From positions 419,146 to 483,145 of the forward strand of contig JAQGEQ010000080.1 of the NCBI GenBank assembly GCA_034620365.1: 64,000 nucleotides of DNA. Reading direction: 5' to 3'. The notes under the pieces are model-generated. The model ran no database searches. It was not told the DNA's origin and worked only from the letters and a program-made list of their open reading frames with translations. The position numbers were made by a program, and so were the translations under genes. The stretch is from Pegea sp. RAD2-039. Its lineage: Eukaryota; Chordata; Thaliacea; Salpida; Salpidae. This document shows, piece by piece, positions 35,837 to 48,862 of this stretch; position 1 is the first letter of the stretch; the number at the start of each line of letters is the position of its first letter.

Positions 35837-38569
35837 TCACGCTCTGTGTATTATTTTATGCTCAGCTTCATTAAAGGTACTTCTCGCCTTGTAATTGAAG
35901 GTACTGACATCTTTTACAAATGCTTGTTGCATTGACTCAGCGCATCTTTCACTTTTTAGCATATAAATTTCATTTCTAAGTTTTTCTAATTGGTTTTCTT
36001 TCTAAAATAGAACAATTTTATGATGATGAATGATTTTCTATAAACCAGATATTTATACTTACACATCTCAACCGATATTCACACTCTTCTACAATTTGAG
36101 TGGTAGCTTGATCATTCCAAGCCTTTTCAAATCTTTGTTTCCACTTTTTTTCAACAAATTTTCTCCAGTTCCTTATAGCTTTTGAAGCCAAGTTAAGCAC
36201 ATAATATTTTTCAGCTATTGTTTCTAAGAAATCCTGAAACAATTTTTTGATTATAGATAGCATAAATGACATACAAACCGTTTAATATATTATTATTATC
36301 CCTTAAAAGATTCAAAAGAAAATTTGTTTAAGATTAAAAAATTTTACAAGGAAAGCTAATATTTACCGATCCATTCTTTTTTACTACTAAGTAATTCCAG
36401 TTACTTAAAAGTTTGAGATTCTCCATCCTTGACTTTACTTTTTGTATAAACATTTTTAAGTCTTGTATGGTTTTCTGTTTAAGTATTATATACTTTTCTA
36501 ATATGTTATTGAAATCCTTTACGCTTTGTATCTCTGCCTAAAATTTATATAAAAAGTTATTAGATTGAATATATTACACTGAACATTTTTATTGGAATAA
36601 CATTATTCCAACAAAATGTCTAAGAAGTTCTACCTAATTCATCTAGAAGAGTAAATAAATTAATTAACAAACTTGTAATTCAGACTCTCTTCTTTTGTAT
36701 GTGTCATCTTTTCTTTTCAATAAGATCAACAATTTATTGTTAAGTTCAGTTTTCATTGCTTCAATTTTTTCCTATTTACACAAATGTATAAGTTAATAAA
36801 GATAATATAACTTAACCAGAGTAATATTTTCATACAAGAAATCAAAAACTAGAAGAGCAATTGTTATAAATTTACAAAATTCTTATCATCTTCATCGGAT
36901 CCAAGATTTTGATATGTAATTTCTTAGATATACTAAAAAGTTGATTTATCTATCTATTTTAGGTACACTCTACAACTAAAAAGAATCATCCGTGATAGGA
37001 GTCATTTAATCAATCTTCATCAAATTTTTATAGTAAGTTTAAAAACAAAAGTTTTTCGAATTGCGATTTAAGTGAGAAAGTAATTGATAAGCAATATTGA
37101 TGTTACAACAGAGTCAGTAGTTAAACCTAAATGATAAAATTTGAAGTTACCATTATCAGTTGTTTATGACCAAGTCCAGACTGCTCAATGAAACATCTAA
37201 GATTTTCTTTGAGATCATCACATTGATGATTAACAGATTTTATGATTGCAGAATTTGAAGAACTTGGATGAGAAGATTGATGGCCAGGAGAAGAACTGCT
37301 ATTACCACCCTCATCTCTAATCCCATCATCTTCATTACTCACTTTTACTTTGTCCTTAACTAATTCTTCTTTATAATTAAATAAAAATCTTCTTTCAACT
37401 TTGTTTTTTCGAAAAGGATTTTTAATATCAAGGTAAAAATTTGTTCTATCCACTTTGCTACAGTCTACAAAATATAAATACTAATTATGATTGTGTCTAA
37501 GATATATCGAATTTATGATATAGTAATAGTATAGTATTAAATGATATAATCAAAAAGAAAAGTTTATTTTATTTTCATCAACTTTGGTTATACTCTCAGA
37601 AAGATAACACTTGTTAAATCTATACTCAACTTCAAAATTCAACTTATACTTATGTACCATGAAGTATAATGCTTTTCACTGTTCACTAACCTGTATCAAT
37701 TTGTAAATTGTTAAGACTAGATCCAGAGTTAGAGTTGTCCTTGGCGCCATTATATTTAGAGTAACTTCCATATTTAATTTTGTTATTTTTTGTTTCAATT
37801 TCAGTGGCAGCTGTGACTTTTCGTTTAGTTGTCTCATACGTTTCATAAAGTCTGTTCTTTTTTGTAAGATTGTTTTGAAAATATAGCTCCAAAACCGATT
37901 TTGGCTGCTTCTTATCATCTTCCTAGAAATATAAACATCAAGTATTTATTGCCATCTGATGAATGTAGAAGATTACAAGTGGTCGCTTTTTATCATTAAA
38001 AAGACTAATTTTTAGCCTTCTAAACATTTAAAGTATTTGTTAAGACCTTAGGAAGTATAAATCTCCAAAATAAATTTCTTACAAGCAAAGAAATTTAAAA
38101 GACTTATAAAATTTATTACCAGTCCTAAGCAATTGAGGTTTTCATAAGGTTATAAAACTTTTTACTGAAAGAAAGTCCTGAATAATAACATTTTAACTCT
38201 GTAAAGGTAATTTGAGACAATTATATCAAACAATTTTAATCATTTTCATAATAAACATCAATTAAAAATTACTTCAAATAATTCTTACAAAATTTTAAAA
38301 CTTTTTTTATTATAAGATTTATAAGAGACTAATTTGTTGAATAAAACATATAATTTAATCAGTAATAAGTAAATATATATAATTCTTTATTAGTTTGAGT
38401 CTTTAAAAATTAAAAAAGTTTTTATTTCAACAAAAAGTATAAAAGTGTTATCCTTGTAAGTCAGATAATACCAACTTACTTGAAATAAAGAGCAAGTACT
38501 ATGAGGTTGCTTCGTTAGCATAGGATCACCATCAGGTTCATCAGGTTCACTTGCATCGGAACCTATCAT
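35837..38569 (-). CDS. poc5: POC5-like centriolar protein
   Basis: POC5 binds centrin and is needed to build the distal part of centrioles. Exons in order: 38480-38569 (start MIGSDASEPDEPDGD), 37691-37922, 37151-37464, about 36674-36771, 36367-36537, 36063-36233 and 35837-36001, about 413 residues. N-terminal half is acidic and Ser-rich. The diagnostic block is residues about 280-340: EKYYVLNLASKAIRNWRKFV then EKKWKQRFEKAW, the tryptophan-rich centrin-binding type repeat, followed by a coiled coil (KENQLEKLRNEIYMLKSE) and MQQAFVKDVSTFNYKA, which matches the end of the conserved POC5 core. The long C-terminal tail of vertebrate POC5 is absent. Exon 4 measures one base short of a whole number of codons, so check it. 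The start could lie further 5', as an acceptor-like AG precedes the ATG. Confidence 0.85.
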
Positions 38570-39840
38570 CCTAAGGTATGTAGTTTGATCTTTATTAAGT
38601 TATCTTATTATTAAAAAATAAAATATCAAATTTGATTCTGTTGAAAAAAAAAATTTTTTTAATCTTAATTTCATAAAATTGTATAATAGTTTTAAAGTAT
38701 TTTTTACAATAATAATATATAAAAAAGTAAAATAAATAATAAAATTTTTTTAAAAATCCTTAATATCAAAGATGCTTCAATTTATTCTAAATTCAATTAT
38801 AAATTTTTCAAGCCAGGAACATATTTACATTTGTCTTTTATTTTTAAAAACAACAATTGACCTAGAAAATTAATCATATTTAAATTTCACTTAACTTAAC
38901 ATTTTTATAATTTTTTCCAGGTATTCATAAAAAATTTATATTGCATACTTATAATTAAAATAGCATAAAAAACATAGCAAAAATATCATTTTTAATTATA
39001 AAACGTTGAAGAACTATTAATAGAATACAAAAGTTTCACATACTTTTGTAAACGAATAATAAATGAAACTATGCTGTATAAATAATTAAAATAATTCAAC
39101 GTAGTATAAACTAGTTAATTTGAACTCAAGTTTGAGCGCAGTTGTTAATAAATACAACAAATAAATGTAAATATAAGTAAAAGTAAAATTTTGTTACTGA
39201 AAATGATATTACAACTATCTGTTGAACAATATGGCCTTTCGACATGATTCAATTGAGATATTGACGATTTAATTTTTACAGATTCAAATACACCATAAAT
39301 AAGTGAACTGATAGTTCGACGTTTTATATCAACAAAATAGCAATAAGCATAGAAGTCTGAAAGTTACAAAAGGTTCAGAAATTCCTTTTAATCAGAATAT
39401 TTTTTAAATTTTTTAGTTAAAGTATTAAATAGTTATAAGTTCACAGCTTGGTATAGAAAAAAAAGAACATTTAATAATTTTTAAATTGCTTAATTTTAAT
39501 CACTATTTTAATATTTTAGAGTAAGCCATATTCAAAATTTTTCTTTTTCATTATGTATATTTTATAAGAGGCTTAAGGTCTGAAGTTGTTAATAGCATGT
39601 TCCGGGTCTCAATAAAAATACTACTTTGGTGTAAAATATACTAATTTAAAACTTTACTTGAAACGTGGCTTCTAACAGCTTCCAACCATATTAATATTAT
39701 ATAAAATCAGTTTATTATTTTTAAATTCCTTGTAACTTAATACATAAATATAAATTTTTCATATATACTTTGTGTCGTTATGATAGATTCTAACAAATTA
39801 TAGCAGTAGAAAAAAAAACAATAAGTAAGACAGGAAACAT
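38570..39840. other. Intergenic upstream of POC5
   Basis: AT-rich region, no gene or repeat supported. The POC5 promoter is expected at its left end. Confidence 0.5.
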
Positions 39841-40010
39841 ACAACACTTTTTATATCGGTTATATCTGTTTTTATTATTTGTATTGCAAATAATTTAAAA
39901 CTTTTTCCTTCAACAATAATTCAATCATGAATAGATAATTTAAAATGAGGAAAAGCGAAATGTGTATACGTTGTAGTATGAAATGAGTATGGTAGAGACC
40001 TACTGCAGAT
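39840..40010. repeat. Block shared with 41490-41690, 46000-46080 and 52140-52330
   Basis: Contains the landmark TATCTGTTTTTATTATTTG followed by CATTGCAAATAA-like sequence and GAAAAGCGAAA, which recurs with GCAAAACGAGTATA near 41600 and 52260. Part of the dispersed duplication mosaic covering 39.8-56.4 kb. Confidence 0.6.
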
Positions 40011-40370
40011 AAGGGTACAATCTTGCACCAAATATACACAATCTCTCTCGGATTTTTATGGGTCAAAGCTAGCTCACCGGAAACCACAAGAGCCGTGATG
40101 CTTTATGGATATAAGATTTGTTTAAGTTTTTTTAGAATACAATTTTTAGCTTTATTTAGATTAAAATACATGAATCGAAAACTGAAATTGGTCAACAGAT
40201 GAAGTACGTTTACATGAGGTGGCAAAGTCCTTAAAATTGACAGATGGTCAGGATATACTTGATAACAATGGTTACCAAGTGCCATGGCTATCGCCAATTG
40301 CAATAGGAATAGATTTGAAAACACAAAACTAAAATAGTGGTGGTTGTTGGAAAGCACATCCCAGGAAACA
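39990..40370 (-). pseudogene. Duplicate of the 3' part of the receptor-like pseudogene
   Basis: Matches 47957-48350 over most of its length (for example ACCTTGCACCAAATA and CTCGGATTTT). On the minus strand a frame reads LAIAMALGNHCYQVYPDHLS then LPPHVNVLHLL, the same protein as in the larger pseudogene but with different lesions. No DNA-binding exon accompanies it. Open over 40103-40357 only by chance of where the stops fall. Not functional. Confidence 0.55.
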
Positions 40371-41140
40371 GAGGTGTTTCAAAACAATCGTAGTAGTGTC
40401 ATCTACTTTCATTTTATGATATCACGCTGAAAAACATTACAAAAGCAGAAATCGAAAAAATGAGTGTTATAAGATGAACCTGACTTTCGGAATCGAAAGA
40501 TTGTTTTGTTGAATAACTTTCATGAAGAAATTAAATTTTAGTTGATTCAATTAAGATAGGAAACAAGAAAGTAGCTGATGATAAGGCATGAATAGAGTTA
40601 CAAGAGATCAGATGTCACCTGTATTGTGGACTCAAATTGATGTTGTATAATATGTGTAGGTAGTGTTTGAGTTCTCATAATGTGATTACGGAGTAACTGG
40701 AACAAAGATAAAGTTTGTAACCCTTGAATATCCCATCTTCTATTTTCTTTACATCTACAAAACACATTGATGATAAAGAAGAAAAAAAAAGTAAGAGTAG
40801 CAAACAGACAAATTTTGTTTTAAATTTTGGTCAAAATACAAGTTTTAATAGGCAATCATACAGTTCATATATGAAAACAAGAAAACTATCTATGAAGATA
40901 GATGTATAAAAAAAATTTAAATGTAACGAAGTTAGGACAATGGATGAGACTTTCGGAAAACTGCTCTACTGTTTTAGAAGTTGCAAGATAAGGAAGTCCT
41001 CACCTATAACTGATACACAGTTAAGATGAAAAGGTGAAGGAATCCAATCTTCTGAACGTTAAACTAATTATTTCTGTCGACACCAAAGTGGTCTATATTA
41101 AGCGATTCAAACAGATTTGTGAATGAGGTGGTTACTTTAT
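40370..41140. other. Stretch without recognised gene
   Basis: Slightly less AT-rich than its neighbours. The plus-strand frame at 40724-40909 (61 codons, Lys- and Ser-rich) has no partner exon or domain. Nothing else is supported. Confidence 0.4.
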
Positions 41141-43115
41141 ATGGATCTCAATTATCTATGAAAGTTTTATGTAAACATCAATTATCATTGAAACTAAAAT
41201 GTGAACCTCAATTATCTTTGAAACTAAAATATGAACCTCAACTATGTTTGAAATTATAATTTTGACCTTAGCTGTTAATCCAACATGACCTTGTTTTTAC
41301 AACATCTATTTTTTGATTAATAGCAAAAAAACATATAATAACTCTCATCAAGAATATTAATTATTTAAAGTGTTCTGTACTACACCTCAGATATTTTTTC
41401 TTTTGATAGTTAGATTCTCATCTATGTTCCATATCTCTATGTTTTATCTATTTACCAGATTCACTAAGAAGTCTAACAGAAAACAAACAATAATTTTTAT
41501 ATAGATTATACATATTTTTATTATTTACATCCTATTAAATTGTAAACTTTTCACTTCATCAATAAATCAATCTCAAAAAGATAATTTTAAACAAAGAAAA
41601 GCAAAACGAGTATAGGTTGAAACAATAGGATATATATGTAGATATGCGTGAGTGAAATGCTTGTTTATTTGTCGAGTACTTAAGATGCAGAAACTTCACT
41701 ACTGGTGAAAATTTTTTGGTAAACATACATATAAATAAAAATAACTAGATTTACTTTGATGATCAATGCAAATGGAAACCCGGTATTCAAATTTGCTGTT
41801 TGAAAGCAAATTCAAACAGTTAATCCACGAACCAGATCAAACAATTATAAATTGTAATCATTAACGAATTGAAAAATTTTTTAAATATTACGTTAAATAT
41901 AGAATAAACCAACATCAAGCTAAGAACAAAAGACCCTTAAACATCTCTAGATCCGTTAGTTTGTAGTACAAGCTATATTGATTTTATACTTTTAAATGGT
42001 ATATGAATATGTAAAGATTATTTGTGAGAGTTTGTGTTATCAAAAAATTTTCTCTTAACGTTGTCTGATTTTCGTTTAAAAAATAAAAAAAATTGAGTTG
42101 ATTCATTGTCGTATACTCTACTACTTCAATTATTGTACAACAGCAAAACCCTGGTTTAAAATTATCAAAAGTTGAAAGTCTTCAGCAAATTTAGTGATAT
42201 TGTTAATATGGTTCAATATACTAACCACGATGAGTAAATTATTGAGAACAATAGTTAGAACTTGTACTTGTTAAGAAAATGATATCATTAAAACTATTAA
42301 TTTAAATTCTTGCATTAAATAGTTAATTAGTAATAAATTCATGTCAGTAAATTGAAGTTACATTTAGAGCATATCATAAATTAGGCGACTTTTTCATTGA
42401 CCAATAGGAACAAACATTGTTTTAGTTTACGATTTTGAAAGGATGCAATACCTATTTGATTCAACTTGTATTGAGATGAAAAGTTTAATTTTTGCAAATA
42501 TTAATAGATTTTTAGCTGAAGAATAAATACAAAATAAGCGTTGACAACAGTACATAATATAATTTTTTTTATCTTTATTTGTATACTTTGCAGTAATCAT
42601 AAAATTTGTAGAATCATAAAACAAAACTTAACCCACCGACATTGATTTTCTGAAAATTAGTATATTATAATTAATAATATATCGAGTAAACTAACAGAAC
42701 AACGCAACTTTAGTAGAACATGACAGAGGCTGCATAGCTGACGATGAAGATAAGGGTGGTTTGTAAGACTATTGTTTATTTTAAGCATTAAATGGTAGTT
42801 TCAATTTACTAAAAAACAATGAAAACTCAAAGTTTGATTAATTCTTAGAATCTGCTATAAGTAAACAAATGTTTTTATTGTATTTTTCTTTAGTATTTGC
42901 TTTATTCTCAGTTTAAAACCCATAATGCAAGGGTTTTGTAAAGTTAACTATATAACCGTAGAAATCTAAATGCTGATTATTTAGTAGAAACATTTTTGAA
43001 CAGACAATAATCTGAATTTTTATCTATCTTTATTTTTCTAAGCCAAATAACTGAAGGTTTGGTATTTATCAGAAAAGAAAAACAGTAAATATTTTTAAAG
43101 CATTTAAGAAATTAG
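41140..43115. repeat. Dispersed duplication D, copy 1
   Basis: Begins with a few copies of the 30-bp minisatellite (41150-41270) and then runs parallel to 45345-47955. Shared landmarks: CTATGTTCCATATCTCTATG near 41430 and 45900, TATTGTACAACA near 42130 and 46965, and AGGCTGCATAGCTGACG near 42730. Indels are frequent, so the duplication is old. No gene is supported. Confidence 0.75.
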
Positions 43116-43264
43116 TGACTAAAATAGTATAATTTACTTCATTTATTAATCTTCAGATACAAAAAATTTTATTATTCTTCTATAAAACAACCAATTGACA
43201 AAAGCTTGAAAAAAAATAAACTATATATTTATTTCAATCAACTTTTGGGCTATTTCTTCTCTAA

Positions 43265-44935
43265 AATCAACAGTTTCCAACAGCCGAGATCAAATCCATG
43301 CTTTGTTTTTAAGAAAATGTACTCCTTCCTTAGCGCTACCCTTATCGCTACTCTTTAACATGACTCTTAAGCGAGAAAGACTTCCACAAATTTGGAAGAA
43401 TGCTATTATTACTCCAATTTATAAGAAGGGTCCCAGAAACACTGCACTTAGCTACAGACCAGTTTCGCTGACTTCGGTTATCTGCAGAACTCAAGAACAT
43501 ATCATTCACAACCATATAACTAGCCATTTGACGGAGCATCATCTAATATCTTATGTCCAGCATGGCTTTGTTAAGCAAAGATCTTCTTTGATTCAACATC
43601 TTACTTTTTTCAATGAGCTTACAGCTCATTACGAAAGTAATACTCCATGTGACATCATATACCTAGATTTTGCTAAAGCGTTTGATTGTGTTCCACAAAA
43701 CAAGCTCATTACTGTATTGAAAAACATAAAAATCAGCAACTCTATCTTAAAATGGATTGAAGATTTCTTATCAGGTAGAGCCCAACGAACCCGTGTAGAA
43801 AGATCTTTATCTACTCCTAGTAAAGTCTCCAGCGGTGTTCCTCACGGTTCCGTTCTGGGTCCACTTCTCTTTTTGATTTTCATTGAAGACCTCATCAGAA
43901 GACTAATAACAGTAGACAATGTCAGTGTGTTTGTGTATGCAGATGACATCAAGCTATTATCTGGTTCTCACTCAAAACTCCAAACTGCACTAAACATTGT
44001 AGAAAACTGGTCTGCGAATTTGCAACTTAAAATCCAGCCAACAAAGTCTGAAGTTATAATATTCTCCCCTAAGCCAGCTGCCAACTTCAGCAACCAATAC
44101 TACATCAATGGATCCATTCTTGAACGAGTATCCTCAGTCATAGACCTCGGCATTACTCTGACATCTGACTTCAAATGGCACAGTTATGTTTCCAGAATCT
44201 TTGGAAAATCTATCAAGCTTGTCCACCTCATCATAAAGACTTTTAATTCTAAAGATCCATGGTTTTTCGTCAACCTTTTCAAACTGTACATACGCCCTAT
44301 TCTTGAATACAATATCAGTGCATGGATGCCATATCAAGTTGGTGATATCAGAAAAATCGAATCTGTTCAGGCAACATTTACGAGATTGGTTTGCAGGAAA
44401 CTTAATATCAAATACGAGAGTTATAAGCATCGTCTCAGCTTCTTCAATCTAGATACTTTGGAAAAAGCGAAGAATTAAATACGACCTTATTCTGATTTTT
44501 GAAATTATTCACAAACTAATTGATCTTCAGTTTGATGACTTTTTCTCCATTATTCCCTCCCTCAAGTTATATCAACTTATAAGACATAAATTACATCTTA
44601 ATAAGCTTACTCCACCAGCTACGTTAACCAGATTAAGTTTTTTCTCATACCGCACAATCAGTACATGGAACAATCTGCCATCAGAGATTGTCATGTCAAA
44701 ATCACTTATGCTGTTCAAGAAAAAGCTGAATTGTTATAATATCGCCAACATTGCCATTTCTAAACTGTGAATTTTTTTCTTTTACAATACTATGATTCTG
44801 TGCAATTCTTCATTGTCATATGCTTTTTCGTTTACACGTCAAATAGAACTAATTTGTGAGAATGTGTGTTAGCGAGAGGTGCTCTTTTTAGGCACCCTCC
44901 TTCACATTTATTGTAATAAATAAATAAATAAAAAA
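43265..44935 (+). mobile_element. LINE (CR1/jockey type), 5' truncated, most complete copy
   Basis: The 391-codon frame at 43303-44478 begins inside the reverse transcriptase: LPQIWKNAIITPIYKKG, YRPVSLTSV, DIIYLDFAKAFDCVPQNKL, SGVPHGSVLGPLLFLIF and YADDIKLL, with both catalytic aspartates intact. The start is not a real ATG start but the truncation point. The endonuclease and any first ORF are missing. After LDTLEKAKN a stop appears, while the rest of the protein continues in another frame to about 44770. The 3' end has a hairpin-like GGTGC/GCACC pair and (AATA)n tail. It could not move by itself. Confidence 0.9.
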
Positions 44936-45344
44936 TGCTAAACACGAAGTTAATCTTTGTATAGTAATAATTATTAAAATATAAAAAAAATACTGCAACA
45001 TCGTATCAAATAAAACAACTTTTATGCAACAATGGTTTAGTGTTCAGCACAATTTGGTAGAAAGTTTGGCGACTAAAAAATACGCAAGAGTATTTCATTA
45101 TTTATTTCTTTCTGAACTTTGTATTTTATTTATAAAAAAGGATAATACTTTCTTAAATTAGGAAAACAACTAAATAAATAATTATTTTAATGTTATATTT
45201 TTTAATGAGATTAATAAGTACGGATATTTATATATATAAAATTGTACGTGTAATGTCGGTGGAAATGACTATTTAATACCAAATATCATAACGATTCTTA
45301 CATCTAAATTTAAGACTAAATTTAATCTGTAGACGAAAACACTA
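44936..45344. other. Unannotated spacer
   Basis: AT-rich gap between the LINE tail and duplication D copy 2. Nothing seen. Confidence 0.5.
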
Positions 45345-47955
45345 TAAATTATATAAATGATACAAGTTTTTCAAATGAAATGTGAGTATCAATTGTCTTT
45401 GAAATTGAAGTGTAATCATCAATTATCTTTGAAAATGAAATGTGAGTATCAAATATCATTGAAACTGAAATGTAAAAATCAATTATCATTGAAACTGAAG
45501 TGTAAACATCAATTATCATTGAAATTGAAGTGTAAACATCAATTATCTTTGAAAATGAAATGTGAGTATCAAATATCATTGAAAATGAAATGTAAACATC
45601 AAATATCATTGAAAATGAAATGTGAGTATCAAATATCATTGAAACTGAAATGTAATCATCAATTATTATTGAAATTGAAGTGTAAACATCAATTATCTTT
45701 GAAACCTCAATTTGAACCAAAAACTATCTTTGAAATTAAAATTTCGACCATACCGAATAATCCAACATAAAACTGTCTTTACAACGTTACTTTTCTGATT
45801 ATAAGTAAGAAAATATAAAATAACTCTCATAAAGAATAGTAAGAATCTAAAGTACTACATATCAGCTATTATTCTTTCAATAGTTAGGTTTTCATTTATG
45901 TTCCATATCTCTATGTCTCATCTATGAATCAGATTCACTAAGAAGTCAAACAGAAAACAAACAGAAAACAAACAATAATTTTTATATAGATCATACATGT
46001 TTTTATTATTTACATCCCAATTAACAGTAAACTTTTCACTGCATCGATAAATGAATTATACATAGATAATTTTAAATAAAGTTTATTTATTTATTTATGT
46101 TTGTTACTGGTTCTAACAGTATCTTTTTCAGTCTTTACAATTTACAAGCTGTGACGATTTTCTGTTTGCTTTAAATTGTTTTTAAGGAGGAAATAGTAAA
46201 GCGAAAGCATCTTTCTTCCGAACTTATCAGATGACTGTTACAATTGTTGATGCCTTATCTGAGGAAAATGTTAAAATTTTAGATTTTCACTGCCAAAAAG
46301 GAACAATCAAAATTGTATTTATCTTTCTATGATATTTCTTTATGTTGCTTTTTTTTACTGTATGGTTGGTCCGATCTGTCGATTGGGGATGGTGGTGGGA
46401 ACCTTTTTTATCGTAACTAATATTCTTGTTTATAAGCACTATTTGTTACAAAATGGGTTTTCTATTTTGTTGTTTAGATTTTAAAATCATTTTCTTTTGT
46501 CTGTCTAAGTGTTTACATTACTGTGAAAGTATTTTATAGTATTATTTATAATTGACTGTTTAATTTTTTTGCAATTTTTTTGAAGTATTCTGACAATTTA
46601 TAAAATTTTACAAGTTTTGGTTGAAAAAATAAATAATTTTAATAAAAGAACTGTTCAATTTTACTTGGCTTTTAGAACTATAACTTATTCAGAGGTTAAC
46701 AGTTAGCAATGTAAACTAAGCTTTAATCAATAATTTACTACATTACGTTGATTACACTAAAAGGTAACTTAACGAATCAAAACTTTCTTTTTGAAATACA
46801 GGCCACGAGTGCATATACAAGGTATATAAATATAAAGCAGTTATTTCTGAGAATCTGTTTATCAAAAATGTTTTTCCTAACGTTGTTTGAATTTAGTTCA
46901 ATAAATTGATAAAATTAAAAAGACTTAGTTGATTCATTATAGTAAACTATACTACCTTAAATATTGTACAACAATAAAACCCTTGTTTAAAATAATCAAA
47001 AGTCGAAAGTGTTCAGCAATTTTATTGATATCGTTAATATGGTTCAATATACTAGCCACGATTAGTAAATTATTGAGAACAACAGTTAGACCTAGTAATT
47101 TTTAAGAAAATGATAACAATAAAACCCTTAATTTAAACTGTAGCTTTAAATAGTTAATTAGTAATAAATTCATATCAGTAAATTGAAGTTAGGTGTGGAG
47201 CATATCATAAATTAGGCGACTTTTTGTTTGACCAATAGGAACAAACATAGTTTTAGTTTATGATTTTGAAAAGAGAAAATACCTATTTGATTCAACTTGT
47301 AGTTAGATGGAAAGTTTAATTTTTGGAAAAACTATTAGATTTTTAGACAAAGGATAAATTCAATAAAAGCATTGACAACACTAGATAATATAATGTTTTT
47401 TATCTTCATTGGCATACTTAGTCGTGATCTTAAAATTTTTAAAATCATAAGCCAAAATTAAACCCATCGACTTTGAACGAGTGCAAATTAGTATATTGTA
47501 ATTGATGATAAATGAAGTTAGCTGGCAGTACAATGCAACTTTAGAAGAACATGAAAGAGGCTGCACAGCTGACGGTGAAGATAAGGGTGGTTTGTAAAAC
47601 TTTTGCTTAAACTTAGCATTAAATGGTAGTTTCAATTTTCCTAAAAAAATGAAAACTCAAAGTTTGATTAATACTTAGAATCTGTTATAACTAATACTAA
47701 TTTTTTCAATGTATTTTCCATTAGTATTTGCATTAGTCTCAGTTTAAAAACCATAGAGCTAGAGTTTATTTAGATTAACTATTTAGGCTTTGTAATCTAA
47801 ATGCTTATTATTTAGTGGAAGCATTTTTGAAAAGACATTAATTTAAAATTTTATCTATGTTTATTTTTCTAAGCTAAATAACTGAGGATTTATTATTTTT
47901 CAGAAAAGACAGACATTAAATATTTTCAAAGCATTTTCAAAATTAGTGATTAAGT
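45345..47955. repeat. Dispersed duplication D, copy 2
   Basis: Counterpart of 41140-43115 with a much longer minisatellite at its start and extra sequence at about 46080-46700 absent from copy 1. Ends against the receptor pseudogene. The 84-codon minus-strand frame at 47381-47635 is not conserved in copy 1, so I do not call it a gene. Confidence 0.75.
45357..45740. repeat. 30-bp minisatellite, main block
   Basis: About thirteen tandem copies of a 30-base unit like GAAATGTGAGTATCAAATAT plus CATTGAAAAT. Variation among units is mostly at a few positions (GAG/AAA/AAT, CAAATATC/CAATTATC). The period is ten codons and neither strand has stops: the plus strand reads KCEYQLSLKL-like repeats (45357-45770), the minus strand SMIFDTHISF-like repeats (45349-45720). 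Smaller blocks lie at 41150-41270, 49480-49780 and 51470-51840. Confidence 0.85.
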
Positions 47956-48862
47956 TATGGGTGCGACCTTGCACCAAATAACACAATCTATCTCGGATTT
48001 TCATGGGTCAACACAAGTGCACCGGACACCATAAGAGTTTTAGTGATTTACAGAAATAAGATTTGTTTAAGTTTTTTTAGATTAAAATGTTTAACTTTGT
48101 TTAGATTAAAATAGGTATTTAGATAAAAATACATGAATCAAAACTTGAAATTGGTACAACAGATGAAGTACATTTACATAAGGTAGTAAAGTCCTTGAAA
48201 TTGGCAGATGGTCAGGATATATTTGATAAGAATAGTAACCCAGAGCCATAGCTATAGCAATTAGCGATTGGAATCTATTTGAACGCTCAACGTGTTTTGA
48301 AAGCTGTACTCTAAGAGCAGCGGCTGAGAATTTTGATATAATATAGAAGCTAAAATGTAAGCAGCATCCATATGAGCAACAGATTGGGCTAACACAAGAA
48401 GATTATTTACACTACTAACATCAGTACCAGCTCTAGCTTCTTGATTTTTTTTAATCACCGCTTAACAAACGGGTTACTGTTTCTGGCGATTTCTGAAAAT
48501 GAGAAATAAAGTATCAGTTTAATTTTAAGGAAAATAAAATTAACGTACATCAACTGAGAGAATGGTTTTGTTTCTTCCTCCTCGTGTTTTATTTATCCGG
48601 AAAACTGTTAAATGCAAATATGATTAGAGGCTATAAATCTTTGTTTCTACTAGCTCTTCTAGTTTATTCCCTTTTGCAGAGACTTCTTTAACCGGCAGTA
48701 CTGGCAGCGTCTATGCACACGTGATGTTACGTCACAATTTCCTCTTTTTTTACAAGTGAATATTAGTTTCTCTTTCTACTAGCAGATGAAAAATCATTTG
48801 CAGCCTTCACAACATCGGACACCATAATGCCAACCGCTTTTGTGATGACTGCAGATACAGCA
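47955..48862 (-). pseudogene. Nuclear hormone receptor pseudogene
   Basis: DNA-binding domain at 48662-48862: CCIC, then SGWHYGVRCCEGCK (zinc finger 1) and TCKKRGNCDVTSRVHRRCQY followed by C (finger 2). All eight zinc-binding cysteines and their spacing are intact. The recognition helix is destroyed: where GFFRRSV is expected there are TGA, FFIC, TAG, TAG, and another TAG follows the domain. A hinge exon at 48549-48604 (KTRGGRNKTILSVD) has the GGRNK motif seen in NR6- and NR5-type receptors, and 48492 downward continues with SPETVTRLLSG. Further ligand-domain-like sequence (LIAIAMALGYYSYQIYPDHL) follows in shifted frames to about 47955. A dead receptor gene. The subfamily is uncertain. Confidence 0.75.

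Noticed and set aside
43348..43542. Minus-strand 64-codon frame
   Set aside because: Antisense to the LINE reverse transcriptase with no independent support.
45349..45770. Repeat-protein genes on either strand
   Set aside because: The frames exist only because the tandem unit is 30 bases without stops. No start context, exons or conservation in the other minisatellite blocks.
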